9,653 nt of DNA from positions 1 to 9,653 of the forward strand of contig CATJWA010000146.1 of NCBI GenBank assembly GCA_949744025.1, in the 5' to 3' direction. Position numbers and translations under genes: made by a program. Below the pieces are notes generated by a model. The model saw only the letters and a list, made by a program, of their open reading frames with translations. It was not told the DNA's origin and made no database searches. The number at the start of each line of letters is the position of its first letter. Within the stretch, counting starts at the first letter, position 1. Below are positions 1-5,753 of the stretch, in pieces. This DNA is from an uncultured Eubacteriales bacterium. GTDB lineage: Bacteria; Bacillota; Clostridia; Oscillospirales; Oscillospiraceae.

Positions 1-1
1 C

Positions 2-457
2 GGCTTCGCTCTCAGCTATGAGCAGAACGAGCGCGGCCGCGCCTTGCAGAAGCTTTGCGCCGTATTGCAGTTTACCCTGCCCGGCATGCCCTGCGTCTAT
101 TACGGAGACGAGGAGGGTATGCAGGGTATGCGCGACCCCTTCTGCCGCGGCGCGTATGTGAAAAACGACGGCGAGCTCAGGGAGCTTTATTCCACGCTCG
201 CCAACGCGCGCAACACCAGCGCCGTGCTCAAGGCCGGCGACGCGGCTTTCTTCGCGCCGAACGCGGACACGATATGCCTGCTGCGCTTCAAGGGCAAGAA
301 AGCCTTCCTCATCGCGGCCAGCCGCGCGGGATACGAGCAGGTAATCCACCCCTCCGTATCCGACTTCCGCGGCGCGCTGCGCAAGCAGCTTGCGGCTCTG
401 CCGGAGATTCCCGAGATAACGGTTCCCGCAGTTGACGCGGTGGTGGTGAAGCTTTAA
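2..457 (+). CDS. C-terminal part of a GH13 alpha-glucanase (neopullulanase/cyclomaltodextrinase type), 5' end outside window
   Basis: This is an open frame from the window edge to TAA at 455-457, leaving 151 residues. Residues 28-49 carry the pattern GMPCVYYGDEEG followed by G-x-x-DP-x-CR. That is the end of the catalytic barrel in GH13 enzymes of the neopullulanase/maltogenic amylase/cyclomaltodextrinase group. The remaining 100 residues fit the C-terminal beta domain that follows the barrel. The family hydrolyses alpha-glucosidic bonds in starch fragments or cyclodextrins. The catalytic Asp/Glu residues lie upstream and cannot be checked, so the exact specificity is not known. An internal TTG at 44 could be read as a start, but the frame is open and family-like from base 2, so the gene is cut by the window edge. 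It converges on the glyoxalase gene and shares the hairpin at 483-516. Confidence 0.85.
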   Translation, partial: GFALSYEQNERGRALQKLCAVLQFTLPGMPCVYYGDEEGMQGMRDPFCRGAYVKNDGELRELYSTLANARNTSAVLKAGDAAFFAPNADTICLLRFKGKKAFLIAASRAGYEQVIHPSVSDFRGALRKQLAALPEIPEITVPAVDAVVVKL

Positions 458-482
458 GGCATAAGGAAAACCTCAACAACCG

Positions 483-516
483 AAAACGGACCGCACCCCC
501 GTGGGGTGCGGTCCGT
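483..516. terminator. Shared intrinsic terminator between convergent genes
   Basis: A perfect 14-bp stem pairs ACGGACCGCACCCC (486-499) with 503-516 around a three-base loop. Read on the minus strand the stem is followed by TTTT (483-486), so it is a good intrinsic terminator for the glyoxalase gene, whose stop codon is only 5 bases away. Read on the plus strand the T-run is poor, but the hairpin lies 29 bases after the glucanase stop and may serve both genes. Confidence 0.85.
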
Positions 517-520
517 CCTG

Positions 521-883
521 TTATCTCGCAGGTATTATCTCCAGCCAGTAGCCGTCAGGGTCCTCTATGAAGTAGATGCCCATCTCCGGGTTTTCAAAGC
601 AGATACAGCCCATGCGCGCGTGCTTTTCGTGGGCGGCGGCAAAGTCGTCCGCGCGGAAGGCGAGGTGAAACTCGCACTCGCCCAGGTCGTACTTCTGCGG
701 GTGGTCGCGCAGCTCGGTCAGCTCCAGCTCGAAGTCGGACTCATCGTTGCCGATGAATACTATCGTGAAGCCCTCTCCCGTCTTGCGCCGGCGCTCGGTC
801 AGGCCCAGGGCCTCCTCGTAAAACTTCAGCGAGACGGAAAGGTCCGCGACGTTGTAGTTTTCATGCTCCATTCTGAATTTCAT
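521..883 (-). CDS. Glyoxalase I-like (lactoylglutathione lyase-type) VOC-superfamily metalloprotein
   Basis: The protein has 120 residues, the usual size of a single VOC domain pair. It resembles GloA-type glyoxalase I, which isomerises the hemithioacetal of methylglyoxal and a thiol to an S-lactoyl thioester in the cytoplasm. The four expected metal ligands can be placed: His7 in MEHENYNV, Glu54 in FELELTEL, His73 in EFHLAF and Glu115 in GYWLEI. The ATG at 881-883 was chosen over an upstream in-frame ATG at 896-898 because GGAGG at 892-896 sits 8 bases before it; the upstream ATG would overlap that site. A sigma-A-like promoter lies just upstream (911-939). The gene appears monocistronic and ends at the terminator at 483-516. 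Clostridia often lack glutathione, so the real thiol or substrate could differ, and other VOC functions such as lyase or resistance roles are not excluded. Confidence 0.88.
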   Translation of the reverse strand: MKFRMEHENYNVADLSVSLKFYEEALGLTERRRKTGEGFTIVFIGNDESDFELELTELRDHPQKYDLGECEFHLAFRADDFAAAHEKHARMGCICFENPEMGIYFIEDPDGYWLEIIPAR

Positions 884-910
884 GCTCAGTACCTCCACAG
901 CTTTTTTGCC

Positions 911-939
911 AGCATATCACAGCTCGGTCGAATTGTCCA
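911..939 (-). promoter_or_regulatory. Sigma-A-type promoter of the glyoxalase-like gene
   Basis: On the minus strand, TGGACA (934-939) and TATGCT (911-916) are separated by 17 bases. This would place the transcript start about 20 bases before the ATG, just ahead of the ribosome binding site. The -35 box differs from consensus at one position and the -10 box at two. Confidence 0.6.
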
Positions 940-948
940 GCGCCGCGC

Positions 949-977
949 TTGACAAATGCGCCGCCGGGGGCTATAAC
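949..977 (+). promoter_or_regulatory. Sigma-A promoter of the TRIC/UPF0126 gene
   Basis: TTGACA (949-954) and TATAAC (972-977) are separated by exactly 17 bases, leaving a 5' untranslated region of about 27 bases before the ATG at 1010. It is divergent from the glyoxalase promoter at 911-939; the two -35 boxes are 9 bases apart, so one bound regulator could affect both. Confidence 0.75.
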
Positions 978-1009
978 TATAGCACCATCTTTGCGTGGAG
1001 GAACAGGAA

Positions 1010-1645
1010 ATGGAGCTGTTTGTCTTTATCCTCGAGCTGGCCGGCACGGCGGCCTTTGCCGTGTCAGGGGCCATGCTGGCTCTGAAAAAGAACATGGACG
1101 TTTTCGGCGTATGCGTCATGGGGCTGACCACAGCCTGCGGCGGCGGGGTTATACGCGACGTGCTGCTCGGCGTGCTGCCGCCGGTGATGTTCCGAGCTCC
1201 GGTTTACGCGCTGACGGCCATCGGCGTCTCCGTCGTGGTATTCCTGCCGTCTGTACGCCGCGCGCTGACGGCAGACAGCCGCGCCTATGCCGCCATAATT
1301 CTGCTGGCCGACTCCGCGGGACTGGGCATCTTTGCCTGCGCGGGCGTGGCCGCGGCCGTGAACGCGGGCTATGGGGACAATTTCTTTTTCTCCGTATTCC
1401 TCGGCGCCGTCACCGGAGTCGGGGGCGGGGTACTGCGCGATGTAATGGCAGGAATGCCGCCGTACATATTCGTCAAGCACGTCTATGCCGTAGCCGCGAT
1501 TCTCGGAGCGATGCTCTGCGCCGCCCTGTGGGTCCCCGCGGGCAGAACAGCGGCCATGCTCTCGGGCAGCGCGCTTATATTCCTGCTCCGCCTCCTTGCG
1601 GCGCATTTCCGCTGGAGCCTGCCCCGTGCGGGAGACGGCGCATGA
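1010..1645 (+). CDS. TRIC-like (UPF0126/YicG/YadS) integral membrane protein
   Basis: The product has 211 residues and is almost entirely hydrophobic, consistent with about seven membrane segments. It contains two copies of the family repeat, each ending in a GGG-x-x-RD motif: GGGVIRD at 44-50 and GGGVLRDVMAGMPPYI at 138-153. This is the signature of the prokaryotic TRIC family (two UPF0126 domains). Members are studied as trimeric cation channels, and some are reported as glycine transporters, so the substrate here is open. The ATG at 1010 was chosen because GGAGG (997-1001) lies 8 bases before it; an in-frame GTG at 995 overlaps that site. The gene has its own promoter at 949-977. Its TGA ends at 1645 and the opposing GNAT stop codon begins at 1646, so there is no room for a separate terminator. 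Confidence 0.88.
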   Translation: MELFVFILELAGTAAFAVSGAMLALKKNMDVFGVCVMGLTTACGGGVIRDVLLGVLPPVMFRAPVYALTAIGVSVVVFLPSVRRALTADSRAYAAIILLADSAGLGIFACAGVAAAVNAGYGDNFFFSVFLGAVTGVGGGVLRDVMAGMPPYIFVKHVYAVAAILGAMLCAALWVPAGRTAAMLSGSALIFLLRLLAAHFRWSLPRAGDGA

Positions 1646-2161
1646 TTAAAGCTCCTCCCGCAGCAGGGAATACAGGCAATAGGACAGCACCGCGCCGTTT
1701 TTGTACGCGCCGTTTCTCATTGTACCCTCATATGTGAAGCCCGCTTTCTCCAGTACGCGGCGGGAGCCGGCGTTGCCCGCAAAGGGTTCGGCGAATATGC
1801 GCACTATGTCAAAACGCTCGAACGCCTCTGCGCATACCGCGCGCACCGCGCGCGTCATTACTCCCTGTCCCCAGTAGGGCTCGGCCAGCCAATAGCCTAA
1901 TTCCGCCGAGCGCCGGTAGACGTCCGAGCCCAAAAACACGCCTATGCTCCCCGCCGCCTCGCCGTTTATCTCAATCGCGCGCGTAAGCTGGCCCCTTCCG
2001 TCGCTCCTGACGCAGGAGCCGACAAATTCCAGCGCGTCTGCAAGCGTGTAAGGGTGGGGGAAAACGTCGCGCAGGTTCTGCGCGATAAAAGGATTGTCCG
2101 CAACACGCGCAACAGAGGGCGCGTCCTCCATTTTCCAGGGGCGGAGTGTAAAATCCGTCAT
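1646..2161 (-). CDS. GNAT-family N-acetyltransferase, RimJ/RimL type
   Basis: This protein of 171 residues belongs to the acetyl-CoA-dependent GNAT family. The opening FTLRPWKMEDA is typical of RimJ/RimL-type members. The acetyl-CoA-binding motif A is seen at ELGYWLAEPYWGQGVMTRAV (87-106), with the Q-G-x-G-like pyrophosphate loop at WGQGVM. A later motif, N130 followed by SRRVLEKAGF (133-142), is also usual for the group. The acceptor, whether a ribosomal protein N-terminus, a small molecule or an antibiotic, cannot be told from sequence. The ATG at 2159-2161 has a strong AAAGGAGA site at 2167-2174; an upstream ATG at 2216-2218 would require translation through the terminator hairpin. I see no promoter between this gene and the metQ terminator (2175-2207), so it may be expressed by read-through from the met operon. 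Its stop codon abuts that of the converging TRIC gene. Confidence 0.88.
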   Translation of the reverse strand: MTDFTLRPWKMEDAPSVARVADNPFIAQNLRDVFPHPYTLADALEFVGSCVRSDGRGQLTRAIEINGEAAGSIGVFLGSDVYRRSAELGYWLAEPYWGQGVMTRAVRAVCAEAFERFDIVRIFAEPFAGNAGSRRVLEKAGFTYEGTMRNGAYKNGAVLSYCLYSLLREEL

Positions 2162-2174
2162 AAATGTCTCCTTT

Positions 2175-2207
2175 AAAACTATCCCCGCAGCTTTGGGCTG
2201 CGGGGAT
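2175..2207 (-). terminator. Intrinsic terminator after metQ
   Basis: On the minus strand a 10-bp stem, ATCCCCGCAG (2198-2207) with CTGCGGGGAT (2181-2190), is followed by AG and a TTTT run at 2175-2178. It begins 30 bases after the metQ stop codon and closes the metNIQ operon. The T-run abuts the ribosome binding site of the GNAT gene (2167-2174), so incomplete termination would directly feed that gene. Confidence 0.85.
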
Positions 2208-2236
2208 CTGTCTGTCATTCCGGCCTGGGTTGTTCC

Positions 2237-3151
2237 TTAGAATATGGCTACCACAGCACCGTTATAAGCTTCCGCAATGTAGTCCTTCACCGCGTCGGTG
2301 CGCAGGGCGTTGACCAGAGCCTGAATCTTCTCGCTGCCCTCGTCGCCGTTTCTCACGGCGATGACGTTGGCGTAGGTCTGGGCCGCGTCGCCGCTGGCGT
2401 CCTCGATGGCGAGGGCGTCGGCAACCTTCAGCCCGGCCTGGAGGGCGTAGTTGCCGTTGATGACCGCGATGGTGCCCGCGTCGCTGTTGTCAAGCTGGGC
2501 GGGAACGCTGTCGGCCTGCACGGGCACGACGTTGTAGCCGCCGTCGTCAACGATGTCCAGAGTGGTCACACCCACGGCCGCGCTGGCGTCGTCAGGCAGG
2601 GTAATCAGGCCCTCCTGCTGGAGCAGGAGCAGGGCGCGGGTCTCGTTGCTGTCGTCGGCGGGGATGATTATCGTCGCTCCCTCGGCCAGCTCGGACAGGG
2701 CGCTGACACCGTTGCCATATACGCCGAAGGGCTCATAGTGCACCAGAGTGGCCGCGACAAGGTCGGTGCCGTTGGAGGCGTTGAAGCTCTCAAGGTAGGG
2801 GCTGTGCTGGAAGTAGTTGGCGTCAATCTCGCCGTCGTCGAGGGCCTTGTTGGGCAGGACGTAGTCGTCATAGACCACAATCTCAAGCTCATAGCCCTGC
2901 TCAGCCAGCACGGGCTTGACCTGCTCGAGAATCTCCGCATGGGGAGTGGAGCTGGCGCCGACGATTATCTTCTCAAGCTCAGCGGGCTTGTCGTCATCCG
3001 CAGGAGCAGGGGTGTTGTTCTCTGCCGGGGCGGGGGTGTTGTTTTCCGCGGGAGCAGGGGTTGCCGAGCTGTTGTCATTGCCGCTGTTTCCGCAGGCCGC
3101 CAGTGCAAGCACGAGCACCAGCGCGAGTATAATTGCCGTAATCTTTTTCAT
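2237..3151 (-). CDS. metQ: Methionine-binding lipoprotein MetQ (NlpA family) of the methionine ABC importer
   Basis: This 304-residue protein captures methionine outside the cell and delivers it to MetNI. A lipoprotein signal peptide ends in the lipobox LAAC with Cys20 as the lipidated residue. Residues 21-55 form a polar linker with three tandem octapeptides (TPAPAENN, TPAPAENN, TPAPADDD). The mature NlpA/MetQ domain starts near residue 60 and shows family landmarks: VGASSTPHAEIL, DANYFQHSPYLESFN and FGVYG. The ATG at 3149-3151 was chosen because it starts the signal peptide. The AAGGA sequence before it is about 10 bases away, a slightly long spacing, which may mean modest translation. It is third in the operon, after metN and metI, but is separated from metI by an unusual 240-base structured spacer. 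The substrate could include D-methionine or related sulfur compounds. The family call is secure and the methionine call is supported by the Met-rich leader. Confidence 0.93.
   Translation of the reverse strand: MKKITAIILALVLVLALAACGNSGNDNSSATPAPAENNTPAPAENNTPAPADDDKPAELEKIIVGASSTPHAEILEQVKPVLAEQGYELEIVVYDDYVLPNKALDDGEIDANYFQHSPYLESFNASNGTDLVAATLVHYEPFGVYGNGVSALSELAEGATIIIPADDSNETRALLLLQQEGLITLPDDASAAVGVTTLDIVDDGGYNVVPVQADSVPAQLDNSDAGTIAVINGNYALQAGLKVADALAIEDASGDAAQTYANVIAVRNGDEGSEKIQALVNALRTDAVKDYIAEAYNGAVVAIF
2990..3061 (-). repeat. Three tandem 24-bp units coding the MetQ linker
   Basis: Three 24-bp units code for TPAPAENN, TPAPAENN and TPAPADDD (MetQ residues 31-54). The first two peptides are identical although their codons differ at several third positions, so the repeat is old or selected at protein level. 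It makes a Pro/Ala-rich spacer between the lipid anchor and the binding domain, and copy number could vary between strains by slippage. Confidence 0.85.
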
Positions 3152-3198
3152 TGTGTTTGCGTCCTTCTTGTCTTTGAAAATTTTATTATTAAGGTCGC

Positions 3199-3239
3199 TT
3201 TCAGGCATCGAACGCTTTTACATTCGCCCGTACCTGAAA
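3199..3239 (-). other. Hairpin in the metI-metQ spacer
   Basis: In the minus-strand RNA, TTTCAGG (3233-3239) pairs with CCTGAAA (3199-3205). Nested inside, CGAATG (3221-3226) pairs with CGTTCG (3209-3214), giving a two-part hairpin separated by an internal loop. It spans the last codons and stop of the 18-codon ORF and ends about 48 bases before metQ. No clear T-run follows, so it is not a standard terminator; it could protect or expose the downstream mRNA. Confidence 0.5.
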
Positions 3240-3274
3240 TTGGCCCTGACAAGCTCCTGAATTTTTCTGAGCAT
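3218..3274 (-). CDS. Small ORF (18 codons) between metI and metQ, possible leader of metQ
   Basis: The ORF would encode MLRKIQELVRANFRYGRM. A purine-rich AGAGAAGG sequence lies just upstream at a workable distance (about 8 bases from its end to the ATG at 3272-3274), and it ends in TAA at 3218-3220. The peptide is basic and matches nothing I recognise. It is not Met-rich beyond its first and last residues, so it does not resemble the metN leader. Its final part lies within the hairpin at 3199-3239, so translation of the ORF would open that hairpin. It may be a translational-coupling leader for metQ or a chance ORF; the distance from its stop to the metQ start (66 bases) is long for direct coupling. 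Confidence 0.35.
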   Translation of the reverse strand: MLRKIQELVRANFRYGRM

Positions 3275-3299
3275 AATTTACACCTTCTCTTGACTAAGC

Positions 3300-3353
3300 G
3301 CGCAGTAGCGTTACCGTGCGCTAATCCCAAGTCACTGGGAGACTGAAAGCGCA
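3300..3353 (-). other. Alternative hairpins in the metI-metQ spacer
   Basis: In the minus-strand RNA, AGCGCA (3317-3322) can pair with TGCGCT upstream (3348-3353), enclosing a further stem TCCCA/TGGGA (3336-3340 with 3325-3329). The same bases (GCGCA, 3317-3321) can instead pair with TGCGC downstream (3300-3304). The two foldings cannot coexist, which is a switch-like arrangement. I do not recognise it as a named riboswitch class; in particular it lacks features I would expect of an S-box or T-box. Confidence 0.4.
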
Positions 3354-3367
3354 TTAAAGTTCTTTTG

Positions 3368-3393
3368 GATACTTTTCTTTCAAGAAAAGTATC
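3368..3393. other. Perfect inverted repeat overlapping the metI stop codon
   Basis: GATACTTTTCTT (3368-3379) and AAGAAAAGTATC (3382-3393) are a perfect inverted repeat around two bases; as RNA this gives an 11-bp stem with a four-base loop. It overlaps the metI stop codon (3392-3394). In the operon direction it is followed by CCAAAAG rather than a T-run, so it is more likely an mRNA 3'-end stabiliser or processing site separating metNI from metQ than a full terminator. Confidence 0.55.
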
Positions 3394-4069
3394 ATTGTCT
3401 CACTCTCTTGTCGGTCCTGTGCGCGATTCTCATGCCAATCTCCTGCAAAATCTGGACGATTATCACCGTGAGCACCACGCAGACCCAGATTATGTCGTCG
3501 TTGTAGCGCTGGTAGCCGTAGCTTATGGCTATCTGGCCCAGACCCGTGCCGCCTATGGTGCCGGCCATGGCCGAGTAGCCGAGTATCGTCACCGTAGAAA
3601 TTACCGCGCCGGTTATCAGCGAGGGCTTAGCCTCGGGAATTAGCACCTTCCACACTATGGTCAGCGACGGCGTGCCCATGGCCTGCACGGCCTCGATAAC
3701 GCCCTTGTCCACTTCCTTTATGGACGACTCCACCATTCGCGCGACATAGGGTGCGGCCGCAATGACCAGCGTGACGATAACCGCCTTGTTGCCCATGCTC
3801 GTGCCCACCACCAGCTTTGCCACCGGCAGCACCGCCAGCATCAAAATAACAAAAGGCACGCTGCGGAATATGTTCACGATAACGCCTACCACGCGGTTGA
3901 GCACCGGCATGGGGTGTATCCCGTCCGAGTCCGTCACGCTCAGCAGCAGGCCCAGAGGCAGCCCGATTATGTACGCCACCGCCGCGGAAATGAGCGTCAT
4001 GTACACCGTTTCCCAGATTCCGAGCTGGATAAGTCCCTTGTCCCAGAGCTTGAAGAACATTTCCGACAT
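3392..4069 (-). CDS. metI: Methionine ABC importer permease MetI
   Basis: This 225-residue integral membrane protein forms, as a dimer, the methionine channel in the cytoplasmic membrane. It has about five hydrophobic segments. The cytoplasmic EAA loop that docks on the ATPase is seen at 126-151 (EAVQAMGTP...IPEAKPSL), a typical position for MetI. The length matches the family. An in-frame GTG at 4073-4075 directly follows the metN stop, but the ATG at 4067-4069 is preferred because GAGGAG lies 9 bases before it and only 3 bases before the GTG. The ribosome binding site lies within the end of metN, so the two genes are probably translationally coupled. The hairpin at 3368-3393 overlaps its stop codon. 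Confidence 0.92.
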   Translation of the reverse strand: MSEMFFKLWDKGLIQLGIWETVYMTLISAAVAYIIGLPLGLLLSVTDSDGIHPMPVLNRVVGVIVNIFRSVPFVILMLAVLPVAKLVVGTSMGNKAVIVTLVIAAAPYVARMVESSIKEVDKGVIEAVQAMGTPSLTIVWKVLIPEAKPSLITGAVISTVTILGYSAMAGTIGGTGLGQIAISYGYQRYNDDIIWVCVVLTVIIVQILQEIGMRIAHRTDKRVRQ

Positions 4070-4075
4070 ATTCAC

Positions 4076-5065
<990 letters not shown>

Positions 5066-5083
5066 TTCTTACCTCCCGTGAAC

Positions 5084-5119
5084 GAAAAATGAGGGCGGGA
5101 TGCTCGTTCCCGCCCTCAT
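5084..5119 (-). terminator. Intrinsic terminator of the met leader (attenuator hairpin 3:4)
   Basis: On the minus strand a perfect 12-bp GC-rich stem, ATGAGGGCGGGA (5108-5119) with TCCCGCCCTCAT (5089-5100), has a seven-base loop and runs into a T-tract at 5084-5089. It stands between the leader ORF and metN, only 7 bases before the metN ribosome binding site, with no gene ending nearby except the leader. Its function must therefore be conditional termination ahead of metNIQ. Confidence 0.9.
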
Positions 5120-5228
5120 AATGTTCCTTCTGATGGAAAATTATATGGATACGACGCAAGACGAGCTGTCATTCAGCGCACGGCAAACCATGCACATACC
5201 CATGGGCATGCACAGCATCATATCCATA
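5089..5228 (-). promoter_or_regulatory. Met leader attenuator: three mutually exclusive RNA pairings
   Basis: The leader RNA contains four segments as in trp/his-type attenuators. Segment 1 (TATGGATA, 5221-5228, over Met codons 8 and 10) pairs perfectly over 8 bp with segment 2 (TATCCATA, 5144-5151). Segment 2 extended (5135-5148) pairs with segment 3 (5114-5127) as an antiterminator: 14 positions with two mismatches, one G-U pair and a seven-base loop. Segment 3 (5108-5119) pairs with segment 4 (5089-5100) as the terminator. The antiterminator takes six bases of the terminator stem. The leader stop codon (5141-5143) lies in segment 2. The inferred logic is that a ribosome stalled at Met codons covers segment 1 and frees 2 to pair with 3, so metN is transcribed. 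A ribosome reaching the stop covers segment 2, so the terminator forms. Confidence 0.75.
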
Positions 5229-5248
5229 ATGGCGCCGTAAAGCTTCAT
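5141..5248 (-). CDS. Met- and Cys-rich 35-residue leader peptide of the metNIQ operon
   Basis: The ORF starts with ATG at 5246-5248, preceded by AAGGAG (5258-5263) at 9 bases, and ends in TAA at 5141-5143. It has 8 Met among 35 residues (1, 8, 10, 11, 14, 16, 18, 20) and 4 Cys (13, 19, 22, 31). The core, MDMMLCMPMGMCM, spans residues 8-20 and has seven Met in thirteen codons. Such a codon cluster directly after a promoter and before a terminator and a methionine importer is the mark of an attenuation leader: charged Met-tRNA shortage would stall the ribosome here. The peptide itself probably has no other role. The frame stays open further upstream to 5458, but the consensus promoter at 5285-5313 and the ribosome binding site fix the start at 5248. 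A small metal-binding Met/Cys peptide is a less likely alternative. Confidence 0.8.
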   Translation of the reverse strand: MKLYGAIMDMMLCMPMGMCMVCRALNDSSSCVVSI

Positions 5249-5284
5249 CGTGCCCGTCTCCTTCCCTTTGACTTCTTTGCAAGA

Positions 5285-5313
5285 ATTATACAACGCCGTG
5301 CGCGACTTGTCAA
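5285..5313 (-). promoter_or_regulatory. Consensus sigma-A promoter of the met leader and metNIQ operon
   Basis: On the minus strand, TTGACA (5308-5313) and TATAAT (5285-5290) are separated by 17 bases, a perfect match to the sigma-A consensus in boxes and spacing. Transcription would begin near 5278, giving a leader of about 30 bases before the leader ORF and about 195 bases to the terminator. Such a strong constitutive promoter fits control by attenuation rather than by initiation. The roughly 140 bases between it and the divergent tRNA promoter show no clear operator. Confidence 0.85.
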
Positions 5314-5451
5314 TAAACAGCACCTTGGCAATTCCGATAAATTTCTCCCTTTGCTTTAATTCTTTTTGTGGTTGTTGTGCTAAACCTTTTGCCGCGGTGG
5401 GTTTGTTTGGCCTCGCTGTGCGCAAAAGCGAAAATATTGCGAAAAATGTTG

Positions 5452-5480
5452 TTGACAATTCCGGTGCGAGGTGCTATTAT
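5452..5480 (+). promoter_or_regulatory. Sigma-A promoter of tRNA-Leu with extended -10
   Basis: TTGACA (5452-5457) and TATTAT (5475-5480) are separated by 17 bases, and TGC precedes the -10 box (extended -10). The start would fall about 10 bases before the mature tRNA 5' end. It is divergent from the met operon promoter. Confidence 0.8.
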
Positions 5481-5497
5481 ATTTAAGCATTCCAGAT

Positions 5498-5585
5498 GCG
5501 CGAGTGGTGGAATTGGCAGACTCGCTAGATTCAGGTTCTAGTGCTCACTCCGGGCGTGCGGGTTCAAGTCCCGCCTCGCGCACCA
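5498..5585 (+). tRNA. tRNA-Leu, anticodon CAG
   Basis: The acceptor arm GCGCGAG (5498-5504) pairs with CTCGCGC (5575-5581), followed by discriminator A5582 and an encoded CCA (5583-5585). The anticodon stem CTAGA/TCTAG holds the loop TTCAGGT, giving anticodon CAG at 5532-5534, which reads CTG leucine codons. A long variable arm (class II tRNA) and the T-arm GCGGGTTCAAGTCCCGC support leucine. The CTG codon is common in the GC-rich genes around it. The gene stands alone with its own promoter and terminator. Confidence 0.97.
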
Positions 5586-5595
5586 CCGAACCCCC

Positions 5596-5629
5596 CCCCC
5601 TTGAAACGTAAGCGTTTCAAGGGGGTTTT
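5596..5629 (+). terminator. Intrinsic terminator of tRNA-Leu
   Basis: A perfect 13-bp stem pairs CCCCCTTGAAACG (5596-5608) with 5613-5625 around the loop TAAG, followed by TTTT (5626-5629). It lies 10 bases after the tRNA CCA. The 5' arm is the end of a run of ten C (5591-5600). Confidence 0.92.
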
Positions 5630-5686
5630 GCTATGCTTCAATCACTTCCCAGTCTGAAGCATTATCGCTCGCCACGTCACGCACAT

Positions 5687-5730
5687 AAAACGAAAAACAG
5701 ACCGGCCCCGTTTGGAGATCCGGTCTGTTT
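5687..5730 (-). terminator. Intrinsic terminator of spoVT
   Basis: On the minus strand AAACAGACCGG (5720-5730) pairs perfectly over 11 bp with CCGGTCTGTTT (5695-5705) around a 14-base loop. It is followed by T-rich sequence through 5687, interrupted by CG. It starts 23 bases after the spoVT stop. Between it and the tRNA terminator there are only about 55 bases with no gene. Confidence 0.85.
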
Positions 5731-5753
5731 GCTTTTCTCAGGCGCTTCGGCGC

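Noticed and set aside
1064..1606. Minus-strand open frame opposite the TRIC gene
   Set aside because: Arg/Gly-rich shadow frame with no family resemblance; the plus-strand TRIC motifs and promoter are convincing.
5066..5284. SAM (S-box) riboswitch or T-box ahead of metN
   Set aside because: Only about 30 bases precede the leader ORF and no S-box core or T-box bulge sequence could be found; translation-based attenuation explains the parts better.
5141..5458. Open frame of 105 codons on the minus strand ending in the Met-rich peptide, possibly a larger protein
   Set aside because: A perfect promoter (5285-5313) lies inside it, the ribosome binding site fits the internal ATG at 5248, and the upstream residues look non-coding.
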